From Gallionella sp. (GTDB taxonomy: Bacteria; Pseudomonadota; Gammaproteobacteria; Burkholderiales; Gallionellaceae), in contig JAUYGW010000193.1 of NCBI GenBank assembly GCA_030690245.1, forward strand, positions 1 through 13,555: a stretch of DNA of 13,555 nt. The letters are read 5' to 3'. The position numbers were made by a program, and so were the translations under genes. Below, piece by piece: positions 1 to 7,639 of the stretch (positions are counted from its first letter, which is position 1; each line of letters begins with the position of its first letter). The notes beneath the pieces were generated by a model. That model was given only the letters and a program-made list of their open reading frames with translations. It was not told where the DNA came from and made no database searches.

Positions 1-48
1 GGGATTCATCCCGACATGATGACCGTGTCGGGATGAATCCCGACCTAC
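1..48. repeat. REP-like inverted pair of palindromes inside the ABC gene
   Basis: Positions 1-15 (gggattcatcccgac) and 27-41 are perfect reverse complements, separated by 11 bases. Each arm is itself a palindrome: 1-12 is gggat-tc-atccc, and 27-44 is gtcgggat-ga-atcccgac. The DNA can therefore fold as two small hairpins or one large one, like the paired units of bacterial interspersed mosaic elements. The right unit is followed by ctac, and the left unit probably continues left of the window. The repeat is read in frame as coding sequence. It shares the GATTCATC core and CCTAC edge with the element at 10272-10301. Confidence 0.85.
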
Positions 49-1700
49 CAAAGAAGCAGGCGATTACGCAACGCTGCATCGAGCTACTCGATCAGGTCGG
101 TATCCCCGATGCCGCGCGGCGTGTGAAGGAATATCCGTTCCAGTTTTCCGGCGGAATGAAACAGCGCGTGATGATCGCGATGGCGCTAGCCGGGCAACCC
201 AAACTATTGATCGCCGACGAGCCGACCACCGCGCTGGACGTGACGATCCAGGCGCAGGTGCTGCAGCTGTTGCGCGACACGCAGGATGCCACCGGCATGG
301 CGCTGCTGCTGATCACCCACGACCTCGGCGTGGTCGCGGAAATGGCGCACCGGGTCGGCGTGATGTATGCCGGACAGATCGTCGAGCAGGCCAGCCGCGA
401 ACAGTTGTTCGCCAAGCCGCTGCATCCCTACACGCAACAACTGTTCGCCGCCCTGCCCGATGCGGCGCGGCGCGGGGAGCCGCTGGCCGCCATTCCCGGC
501 AGCGTACCGCCGCCGGGCAGCATCACACAGGGCTGCCGCTTTGCGCCGCGCTGCGACAAGGCATGGGCGCTGTGCGGCGAACAGACGCCGGAATGGACGG
601 TGCTGGAGGATGGACGGGGGGTGCGGTGCCACCTTTATTCTGAGCTGGTAGCTGGTAGCTTGTTGCCTGTAGCTAAAGGCGAAAACCAAACAATCGAGAG
701 CAAGCAGGCTGGGGTTGGCTACCCGCCACAAGCTACAGGCTACCCGCTCCTGCAAGTTGAAAACTTGCAAGTTTATTTCCCGATCCGCAAAGGCATCCTG
801 CAGCGCGTAGTCGGGCAGGTGAAGGCGGTGGACGGGGTGTCGCTGGAGATTCCGCAGGGACGCACGCTGGCGTTGGTCGGCGAATCCGGTTGCGGCAAGA
901 CCACGCTAGGCAAGGCCTTGCTGCAATTGATTCCGCCCACGGCGGGCAGCGTGCGGCTGGGCGGACACGAGCTGACCGGGCTTGCGGCGCGCGAATTGCG
1001 CGCCCGGCGCGCGGCGATGCAGATGGTGTTCCAGGACCCCTACGCTTCGCTGAACCCGAAAATGCGTGTCGCGGAAATTCTCGAAGAGGGCATGGCCGCG
1101 CTGAATATCGGCAGCGGCAGTGCGGCGCGCCAAACGCTTATCGACACCCTGCTCGACCAGGTCGGCCTGGCGCGTGGCGCCAAATGGCGTTATCCGCATG
1201 AATTCTCCGGCGGGCAACGGCAGCGCATCGCGATCGCGCGCGCGCTCGCCGTGTCGCCGCAGCTGCTGATCTGCGACGAACCGACCAGCGCGCTGGATGT
1301 GTCGGTGCAGGCGCAGATTTTGAATCTGCTGAAGTCGCTGCAACAGGAATTGAACCTGAGCTATCTGTTCATCACCCACAACCTCGCGGTGGTGGAATAC
1401 CTCGCTCACGAAGTATGCGTGATGTACCTCGGCCGCATCGTCGAACGCGGCAAGACGGAAGAAGTGCTGCGCGCGCCCAGGCATCCCTACACGCAAGCCC
1501 TGTTGTCAGCCGTGCCGCGCATCGATGGTAAAGGCCGGGAATATATCAACCTGGCAGGCGACCTGCCCTCACCCGCCAACCCGCCGCCTGGCTGCCATTT
1601 CGCACCGCGCTGTGCGCTTGCCAGCGCGCATTGCCGCGAGACTTCTCCTGAGGAACGCAACGTCGCGACAGCGCATAGCGTGCGCTGCCACCATGCATGA
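1..1700 (+). CDS. Fused two-domain peptide ABC transporter ATP-binding protein (5' partial)
   Basis: ATPase subunit that powers import of di/oligopeptides or related solutes through an inner-membrane permease (Dpp/Opp, YejF or GsiA type). The frame is open to the left edge, so the N-terminus with the first Walker A lies outside. Counting from the in-frame ATG at 33, domain 1 shows the signature FSGGMKQ (38-44), Walker B LLIADEP (58-64) and H-loop His96. Domain 2 has Walker A GESGCGKTT (283-291), Q-loop Gln334, signature FSGGQRQ (391-397), Walker B LLICDEP (411-417) and His449. Each half ends in the oligopeptide-transporter C-terminal extension (HPYTQ, then CxFAPRC), with four cysteines at identical spacing: 168/174/181/199 and 521/527/534/552. 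The ATG at 33 sits inside a palindromic repeat and inside the conserved ATPase fold, so it is unlikely to be the true start. The interdomain linker (about 202-240) is encoded by repeat-like DNA. The exact substrate cannot be told; no permease genes are in view. Confidence 0.93.
   Translation, partial: DSSRHDDRVGMNPDLPKKQAITQRCIELLDQVGIPDAARRVKEYPFQFSGGMKQRVMIAMALAGQPKLLIADEPTTALDVTIQAQVLQLLRDTQDATGMALLLITHDLGVVAEMAHRVGVMYAGQIVEQASREQLFAKPLHPYTQQLFAALPDAARRGEPLAAIPGSVPPPGSITQGCRFAPRCDKAWALCGEQTPEWTVLEDGRGVRCHLYSELVAGSLLPVAKGENQTIESKQAGVGYPPQATGYPLLQVENLQVYFPIRKGILQRVVGQVKAVDGVSLEIPQGRTLALVGESGCGKTTLGKALLQLIPPTAGSVRLGGHELTGLAARELRARRAAMQMVFQDPYASLNPKMRVAEILEEGMAALNIGSGSAARQTLIDTLLDQVGLARGAKWRYPHEFSGGQRQRIAIARALAVSPQLLICDEPTSALDVSVQAQILNLLKSLQQELNLSYLFITHNLAVVEYLAHEVCVMYLGRIVERGKTEEVLRAPRHPYTQALLSAVPRIDGKGREYINLAGDLPSPANPPPGCHFAPRCALASAHCRETSPEERNVATAHSVRCHHA
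643..748. repeat. Inverted arrays of a heptanucleotide (AGCTTGT-like) in the ABC linker
   Basis: From 643 the sequence runs in steps of seven: AGCTGGT, AGCTGGT, AGCTTGT, TGCCTGT, AGCTAAA (643-677). From 728 the same unit appears on the other strand: ACAAGCT, ACAGGCT, ACCCGCT (728-748), the complements of AGCTTGT, AGCCTGT and AGCGGGT. The 10-base segments 665-674 and 731-740 are exact reverse complements. The block encodes the poorly conserved linker between the two ATPase domains, which suggests a repeat insertion tolerated there. Confidence 0.7.
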
Positions 1701-1712
1701 AATAAGTTTGTA

Positions 1713-1740
1713 TTGACGTCCCGTTGTCTTTGGATTAAAA
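1713..1740 (+). promoter_or_regulatory. Weak candidate promoter for yqjD-yqjE-yqjK
   Basis: TTGACG (1713-1718) is a good -35-like hexamer, followed after 16 bases by TTAAAA (1735-1740), a poor -10. It is the only reasonable sigma70-like pair I see upstream of yqjD. The E. coli counterparts are RpoS-dependent, so a promoter with less -35 dependence is possible. Confidence 0.22.
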
Positions 1741-1753
1741 AGGCATCGAAGTA

Positions 1754-1769
1754 TCCGGCAATTGCCGGA
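1754..1769. promoter_or_regulatory. Perfect 16-base palindrome upstream of yqjD
   Basis: The sequence tccggcaattgccgga is a perfect dyad with no T-run after it, 52 bases before the yqjD start. A dimeric regulator operator or a small 3'-end hairpin for the ABC gene would both fit. No known regulator consensus is recognised. Confidence 0.4.
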
Positions 1770-1821
1770 CGGTTGCGCATCATCAAGTTGTGATATTTTT
1801 CATTGTTTTAAGGAGCGAATC

Positions 1822-2151
1822 ATGAATGCCAAATTAGCAAACGTAGCAAACGAAATCAGCAAGGAAAAACTCATGCAGGATTTGCGTATCGTAGTGGCGG
1901 ATGCCGAGGACTTGCTGCGCGCAACGGCCGGCCAGGCAGGTGAAAAAGTGTCGGCGGCTCGCGAGCGCATTCAGGAAAATCTGACAGCCGCCAAACAGCG
2001 CCTTGCCGCCGCGCAGGATGCCGTGGTCGCCAGCACCAGAGAGGCGGCAAAAGTGACCGACGAATACGTGCATGAAAATCCGTGGAAAGCCGTCGGCATC
2101 GCTGCCGGGGTGGGCTTGGTTATAGGCATGCTGATTTCGCGCGGACGTTAA
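1822..2151 (+). CDS. yqjD: DUF883 membrane-anchored protein, YqjD/ElaB family
   Basis: A 109-residue protein of the DUF883 (ElaB/YqjD/YgaM) family. In E. coli these are stationary-phase inner-membrane proteins whose soluble part associates with ribosomes. Residues about 10-85 are a long, charged, Ala-rich helix. They are followed by the family hallmark ENPWKAVG (85-92) and a C-terminal membrane anchor (about 90-105) ending in SRGR. The ATG at 1822 is chosen because taaggag (1809-1815) lies six bases upstream; the in-frame TTG at 1762 has no ribosome site and would add atypical sequence. The stop is three bases before the next gene, and the yqjD-yqjE-yqjK order matches the enterobacterial cassette. 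The family call is firm; the ribosome-binding role is known from E. coli only. Confidence 0.92.
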   Translation: MNAKLANVANEISKEKLMQDLRIVVADAEDLLRATAGQAGEKVSAARERIQENLTAAKQRLAAAQDAVVASTREAAKVTDEYVHENPWKAVGIAAGVGLVIGMLISRGR

Positions 2152-2154
2152 GCA

Positions 2155-2538
2155 ATGGCTGAAGCAGATGCGGGGCTGATGGGGTCGATCAGGCAGCTGC
2201 TGTCCACGGCAACCTCCATCGCTTCGACGCGGCTCGAACTGCTGGCAAATGAGTTGCAAGAGGAGCGTCTGCGTTTAACGCAGATGCTCCTCTTTGCTTT
2301 GTTCGCGCTATTCTGTTTCGGGGTCGGCATTCTGCTGCTTACGGCTTTTATCGTGGTACTGTTCTGGGACGATCATCGCCTCGCGGCGCTTGGTGCGCTG
2401 AGCGCCCTTTTCCTTGCATTGGGCGCGCTGATAACGATGCTGTTGCGCAGCAAGGCGCAGGCCAAACCCCGATTATTTTCCACCAGCCTGGCCGAATTGA
2501 CCGAGGACAAGAAGCAACTGGGTACGGGCGATGAATAA
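2155..2538 (+). CDS. yqjE: YqjE-like holin-superfamily III membrane protein
   Basis: A 127-residue protein matching the YqjE / Phage_holin_3_6 group. It has a short amphipathic N-terminus (1-43, with ELQEERLRL) and two hydrophobic segments at about 45-70 and 77-97, joined by the short polar turn WDDHRL. The hydrophilic tail carries the family-like end SLAELTEDKKQL. Despite the holin name, these chromosomal proteins are not known lysis proteins; they travel with yqjD and yqjK and are thought to act in the inner membrane. The start lies three bases after the yqjD stop and the end overlaps yqjK by eight bases, so the three are almost certainly co-translated. A near-perfect 37-base palindrome lies within the coding region at 2258-2294. 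Confidence 0.88.
   Translation: MAEADAGLMGSIRQLLSTATSIASTRLELLANELQEERLRLTQMLLFALFALFCFGVGILLLTAFIVVLFWDDHRLAALGALSALFLALGALITMLLRSKAQAKPRLFSTSLAELTEDKKQLGTGDE
2258..2294. other. Near-perfect 18-base inverted repeat inside yqjE
   Basis: The left arm aagaggagcgtctgcgtt (2258-2275) and right arm aacgcagatgctcctctt (2277-2294) pair at 17 of 18 positions. The one mismatch becomes a G-U pair in RNA, and one base separates the arms. A T-rich stretch (tttgcttt) follows. It encodes EERLRLTQMLLF, so it is protein-coding DNA that also forms a strong stem. It may be an intragenic attenuator, an RNase target or coincidental codon choice. Confidence 0.6.
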
Positions 2539-2833
2539 GCAGATGCGCGAGGTGATGCGACGCCGGGGCGAACTGCTGGATAGCATCGCCGCGCAGCGCG
2601 AACAGGTCGCGCAGGTCGGCACACGCTGGCAAACCCCGCTGGCATTGGCCGACCAGGGATTAGCCGCCGTGCGTTTTCTGCGTTCCAGACCGGTGCTGTT
2701 CGCCGGCGTGGCGGCGCTGCTCATGATCCGCAAAAGGGGAGTGATGATGGGGCTGGCTAAATACGGGGCGCTGGCGTGGAAGGGATACCGCTATTTCGCC
2801 GCCTTTGCCGAAAAAGGATCGTCACGGCCTTAG
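2531..2833 (+). CDS. yqjK: YqjK-like small protein
   Basis: A 100-residue basic protein. Its N-terminal half is a charged helix (MREVMRRRGELLDSIAAQRE), followed by a typical YqjK-family central part (QGLAAVRFLRSRP, 42-54) and a short hydrophobic helix (about 55-66). The C-terminal half, rich in Tyr and Ala, ends in a polar tail. The ATG at 2531 overlaps the yqjE stop by eight bases, which indicates translational coupling. The function of YqjK is not established; position and size support the call more than any catalytic motif. The gene ends 33 bases before the converging mltD. Confidence 0.82.
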   Translation: MNKQMREVMRRRGELLDSIAAQREQVAQVGTRWQTPLALADQGLAAVRFLRSRPVLFAGVAALLMIRKRGVMMGLAKYGALAWKGYRYFAAFAEKGSSRP

Positions 2834-2866
2834 CCTGCTGGCTACATGTTGCCGAAGCGGCAGCCG

Positions 2867-4318
2867 TTACATGCTTTGCCGAGCTGCTTTTGCTTGTACC
2901 ATCTTGTGCGAACGGCTCTTGGACCCGGCCCTACGACCGGAAGCCTTGCGGGACGCAACCTGCGCGACGGCAATGACCTGTCCGACCCGAATAATTTTCA
3001 GCGGCCCATTCCACTGTTTCAGCTTGGCAATGCTGACACGGTAACGGCGCGCCAGGCCGCCGAGCGTGTCGCCCTTGCGCACGATATGTTTGGTGGCGCG
3101 ACTCGCCCTCCCATTGAAGGGCGAGAGGTGCATGTTGAAGACTGAAAATTCATCCTCCGCTTCGCTTTCTTCACCATTGACCGGCACCAGCAGCGTTTGT
3201 CCGGTGCTGACCTTGGCGCGCCCCGGCAGGCCGTTCACCGATTTTAGTGTTGCCACGGAAAGCCCCAAGCGCGGTGCGAGCTTATCGAGACGTTCGCCCT
3301 TTTTGGGCTGATAAGCCTGCCAGCTGACCAGCGGCTTGTCATAACTCTCCAGATTGGCGCGAAAGGTCTCAACGGCGCCTACCGGCAGCAGGATCAGATC
3401 GCTGTTGTCTTGCAGGATGACCGGGCGGTTATGCGCGGGATTGAGCGCGGCGAATTCTTCCATCGAAATATCGGCCAGTTGTGCGGCCAGCTTCACGTCG
3501 ATATGTTTGGCCGTTGAAACTGCCGCGAAATAAGGTTCATCGTGGATTTCTTCCAGCACCAGGCCGAAGCTGGCGGGGTTCGCGATGATATTCTTGACGG
3601 CCAGCAGCTTCGGCACATAGTTGCGTGTTTCATTCGGCATTTTCAGGCTGGTGTAATTTACCGGCAACCCCCGCTTGCGGTTGCGCGCCTGGGCGCGTTG
3701 CACCGCACCCTCGCCCCAGTTGTAGGCAGCCAGCGCCAGCTCCCAGTCGCCGAACATATCATGCAGTTTTTGCAGGTAATCGAGCGCGCCGTTGGTCGCG
3801 CTGACAATGTCGCGCCTGCCGTCATACCACCAGTTTTGCTGCATGCCGAAGCTCTTGCCGGTGGACGGGATGAACTGCCAGATGCCCGAGGCGCGCGCGG
3901 TGGAATACGCGCCGGGATTGAAGGCGCTTTCTATCATCGGCAGCAGCGCAATTTCGCTGGGCATGCCGCGCCGTTCCACTTCAACCGTGATGTGGTGAAG
4001 GTAGCGGCGCGCGCGGTCGGTCATGCGCGCCATGTAATCGGGACGGCTGGCATACCATTGCTCATGCTTTGCGACCAAAGGGCTGTCCAGGTCGCGCATC
4101 GCGAAACCGCTGCGGATGCGCACCCAAAGGTCGCCCGCAGCCAAGTCATCGTCCGGGATAAGTTCCAGTTTGATATTGCGCGCGTTTGAAAGTATCAGGG
4201 GAGCCGCATGGTCAGTAACAGAAGTGCTCAGCGCGAGCTGCTCATCCGCATGCGCGATTGGGAAGGCTAAAGTGCAAAGGGCAAGCAGTGCAGAAAAAAT
4301 CGGTTGAATCAATGGCAC
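2867..4318 (-). CDS. mltD: Membrane-bound lytic murein transglycosylase D, two LysM domains
   Basis: Cleaves the MurNAc-GlcNAc bond of peptidoglycan in the periplasm, forming 1,6-anhydro ends, for wall turnover. The 483-residue product has a signal peptide ending around AHA (residues 22-24) with no lipobox Cys, so it is probably soluble or held by its LysM domains rather than lipidated as in E. coli. The SLT domain spans about 105-240, with catalytic Glu130 in PMIESAFNP, the motif ASGIWQFIPSTG (143-154) and AAYNWGEG (197-204). Two LysM repeats follow at about 333-378 and 409-452. The last 25 residues are strongly basic, which could bind wall or teichoic-like polyanions. The start is GTG at 4318, preceded by a clear ribosome site and a fair promoter. 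It is not tightly coupled to acs, which ends 102 bases upstream. Confidence 0.93.
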   Translation of the reverse strand: MPLIQPIFSALLALCTLAFPIAHADEQLALSTSVTDHAAPLILSNARNIKLELIPDDDLAAGDLWVRIRSGFAMRDLDSPLVAKHEQWYASRPDYMARMTDRARRYLHHITVEVERRGMPSEIALLPMIESAFNPGAYSTARASGIWQFIPSTGKSFGMQQNWWYDGRRDIVSATNGALDYLQKLHDMFGDWELALAAYNWGEGAVQRAQARNRKRGLPVNYTSLKMPNETRNYVPKLLAVKNIIANPASFGLVLEEIHDEPYFAAVSTAKHIDVKLAAQLADISMEEFAALNPAHNRPVILQDNSDLILLPVGAVETFRANLESYDKPLVSWQAYQPKKGERLDKLAPRLGLSVATLKSVNGLPGRAKVSTGQTLLVPVNGEESEAEDEFSVFNMHLSPFNGRASRATKHIVRKGDTLGGLARRYRVSIAKLKQWNGPLKIIRVGQVIAVAQVASRKASGRRAGSKSRSHKMVQAKAARQSM

Positions 4319-4324
4319 TTGCGC

Positions 4325-4330
4325 CCTCCC
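4325..4330 (-). promoter_or_regulatory. Ribosome binding site deciding the mltD GTG start
   Basis: On the minus strand gggagg lies six bases before GTG at 4318. The encoded N-terminus then begins exactly at a well-formed signal peptide, which supports this non-ATG start. Confidence 0.75.
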
Positions 4331-4349
4331 GAAGGTAAAAACTGCCGAG

Positions 4350-4379
4350 ATAGTAGTCGAAGTGTTGCGGCCGGGTCAA
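4350..4379 (-). promoter_or_regulatory. Candidate mltD promoter
   Basis: On the minus strand TTGACC (4379-4374) is followed after 18 bases by TACTAT (4355-4350). These match the sigma70 hexamers at five and four of six positions. Transcription would begin near 4343, giving a leader of about 25 bases before the mltD GTG. Confidence 0.42.
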
Positions 4380-4420
4380 TCGGAACGGTATGAACAAATG
4401 GCGTACCGCATGGGCGGCAA

Positions 4421-6388
<1,968 letters not shown>

Positions 6389-6392
6389 GCGA

Positions 6393-6398
6393 TCTCCT
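6393..6398 (-). promoter_or_regulatory. Ribosome binding site deciding the acs start
   Basis: On the minus strand AGGAGA lies four bases before the ATG at 6388. No comparable site precedes the longer in-frame possibilities. Confidence 0.75.
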
Positions 6399-6412
6399 GA
6401 GTGGCGTTTGTG

Positions 6413-6447
6413 GTTGATTCCGGTTTGTTGATTATGGGTCGTTGATT
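6413..6447. repeat. Three GTTGATT copies at an exact 14-base period in the acs leader
   Basis: GTTGATT occurs at 6413-6419, 6427-6433 and 6441-6447, each start 14 bases after the last; the intervening bases are unrelated. On the acs strand this is AATCAAC three times, lying between the likely transcription start (near 6468) and the ribosome site. It could be a regulator operator array or a leader RNA-protein site. Confidence 0.65.
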
Positions 6448-6474
6448 CTGTGAGGACAAGCTTCGTAATGGGTA

Positions 6475-6504
6475 AATGTAGTTTTTTACTGCACTGCCTG
6501 TCAA
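6475..6504 (-). promoter_or_regulatory. acs promoter
   Basis: On the minus strand a consensus -35 TTGACA (6504-6499) is followed after 18 bases by TACATT (6480-6475), four of six to the -10 consensus. The predicted start near 6468 gives a leader of about 80 bases before the acs ATG. Confidence 0.55.
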
Positions 6505-6622
6505 CCAAGGCACTCCCCCCAACCGGTTACGGTGAATATTCCCGTGCTTATGCCGCACCGAAAGGCGCTTGGAAAATACCAAACTGCGTTAAAATTGCCG
6601 CCATATAAAGCTATCTAGCCTC

Positions 6623-6627
6623 AGGAG
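6623..6627 (+). promoter_or_regulatory. Ribosome binding site for the receiver gene GTG start
   Basis: AGGAG lies seven bases before GTG at 6635. No in-frame ATG gives an intact receiver domain, so this site fixes the start. A weak TATAAA (6604-6609) just upstream lacks a good -35. Confidence 0.7.
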
Positions 6628-6634
6628 AGTTTGT

Positions 6635-7018
6635 GTGACACACCGCAACAGCATCAAATCGCTGCTCATCGTAGATGACAGCCGCGTATCGCGCATGATG
6701 ATCCGCACTTTCGTACTCGCCAAATACCCGCAATGGATCATCATCGAAGCCGCCAGTGGCAACGAGGCGCTGGAAATTGTGGATCGCGACACGCCGAATT
6801 GCTGCACCATGGACATCAACATGCCGGGAATCATCGGCACCGATGCGGCCGCGCAAATCCTTGCCAAATATCCGGGCATCCGCATCGCGATTTTTTCGTC
6901 CAATATCCAGCAAAGCCACCAGACCCGCGCTGCCGCGCTCGGTGCGAGATTCGTCGCCAAACCGGTCACGGAAAACAGCGTGGCGCAGGCGCTTGAGTTT
7001 TTCGAGAGCAACCCGTGA
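6635..7018 (+). CDS. Stand-alone CheY-like response regulator receiver
   Basis: Single receiver domain of 127 residues with no output domain, so it must act by protein contact, as CheY does. All phosphorylation residues are present: the acidic pair Asp14-Asp15 in LIVDDS, phospho-acceptor Asp60 in TMDINMPG, switch Ser88 in IFSSN and Lys109 in AKPVT. The start is GTG at 6635. The end overlaps the CheC-type gene by four bases (GTGA), so the two are translationally coupled; the downstream phosphatase is the obvious partner. No histidine kinase is in view, so the phosphodonor must be encoded elsewhere. It is not true CheY of a flagellar cluster, since no other chemotaxis genes are near. The receiver call is firm; the link to c-di-GMP output is inferred from the operon. 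Confidence 0.92.
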   Translation: MTHRNSIKSLLIVDDSRVSRMMIRTFVLAKYPQWIIIEAASGNEALEIVDRDTPNCCTMDINMPGIIGTDAAAQILAKYPGIRIAIFSSNIQQSHQTRAAALGARFVAKPVTENSVAQALEFFESNP

Positions 7019-7626
7019 ATTCGCTGTCCGATTTGCAGCTCGATGCGCTTACCGAAATTTTCAATATCGGCGCGGGTCGCGCCGCCTCCAGCCTGAGCGA
7101 GATCGTCAACGATGAAGTGAGGCTATCCGTGCCGCGCGTTCAGCTCTATCAGTCATCCGAAATCAACGCGGACGCCTTGTCGCTCGACAGCCCTCGCCTG
7201 GGCGCGGTGAAGCAAAGTTTCAGCGGCCCGTTCAATGCCGATGCCATGCTGCTGTTCACCGAAGAGCGCGCAATGAAAATTGTGCATGACATGATGGGTT
7301 CGCAGGTAGGCATCGAGGATATGGCCGAATACGAGCAGGAAGCCATGTGCGAATTGGGCAATATCATATTGAATGCCTGCCTTTCCTCAATGGCGGACAT
7401 GCTCGACCTTACGCTCGACAGTTCTCTGCCGGTTTATTCCGTTGGCGCAACGGATGCTGTCTTGCGGCAAATCATTTTGGAAACAAACCAGCCTCTGATC
7501 CTGGTGCTGCATATTAATTTATCCATTGAAAAACGCCATTTGCAAGGCTATCTGGTGTTCCTGCTAAGCTCGTCATCTCTGCAGAAGCTTCTCTCGCACA
7601 TCGACCGTTTCATCTCTGGCATCTGA
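7015..7626 (+). CDS. CheC-type phosphatase of the CheC/CheX/FliY family
   Basis: Predicted to dephosphorylate a CheY-like receiver. The family active-site pattern [D/S]xxxExxN followed by Pro 23 residues later occurs twice. First copy: Asp10, Glu14, Asn17 and Pro40 (LTEIFNIGAGRAA). Second copy: Glu109, Glu113, Asn116 and Pro139 (EAMCELGNIILNA). Two sites in a 203-residue chain is CheC architecture; CheX usually has one. The second site carries Glu at the usual Asp/Ser position. The start is GTG at 7015, overlapping the stop of the receiver gene. CheC proteins are best known from Bacillus, Thermotoga and archaea; most proteobacterial chemotaxis uses CheZ, so a CheC paired with a single receiver and a cyclase points to a signalling role outside flagellar chemotaxis. 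The cyclase starts 13 bases after this gene. Confidence 0.87.
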   Translation: MNSLSDLQLDALTEIFNIGAGRAASSLSEIVNDEVRLSVPRVQLYQSSEINADALSLDSPRLGAVKQSFSGPFNADAMLLFTEERAMKIVHDMMGSQVGIEDMAEYEQEAMCELGNIILNACLSSMADMLDLTLDSSLPVYSVGATDAVLRQIILETNQPLILVLHINLSIEKRHLQGYLVFLLSSSSLQKLLSHIDRFISGI

Positions 7627-7639
7627 AAACAGGGCAAAC

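Noticed and set aside
1..748. CRISPR array or insertion-sequence ends, suggested by repeats in the ABC gene
   Set aside because: There are no regularly spaced identical repeats with unique spacers, no transposase and no target duplication; REP-like and heptad repeats explain the pattern.
1762..1821. TTG start extending YqjD by 20 residues
   Set aside because: No ribosome site at 1762. The ATG at 1822 has a strong one and gives the normal family length.
2155..2538. Prophage remnant, because of the holin-family name
   Set aside because: No other phage genes are near; yqjD-yqjE-yqjK is a known chromosomal cassette.
6389..6508. In-frame N-terminal extension of Acs by 40 residues
   Set aside because: It would begin upstream of the best promoter, lacks a ribosome site and adds sequence absent from the Acs family.
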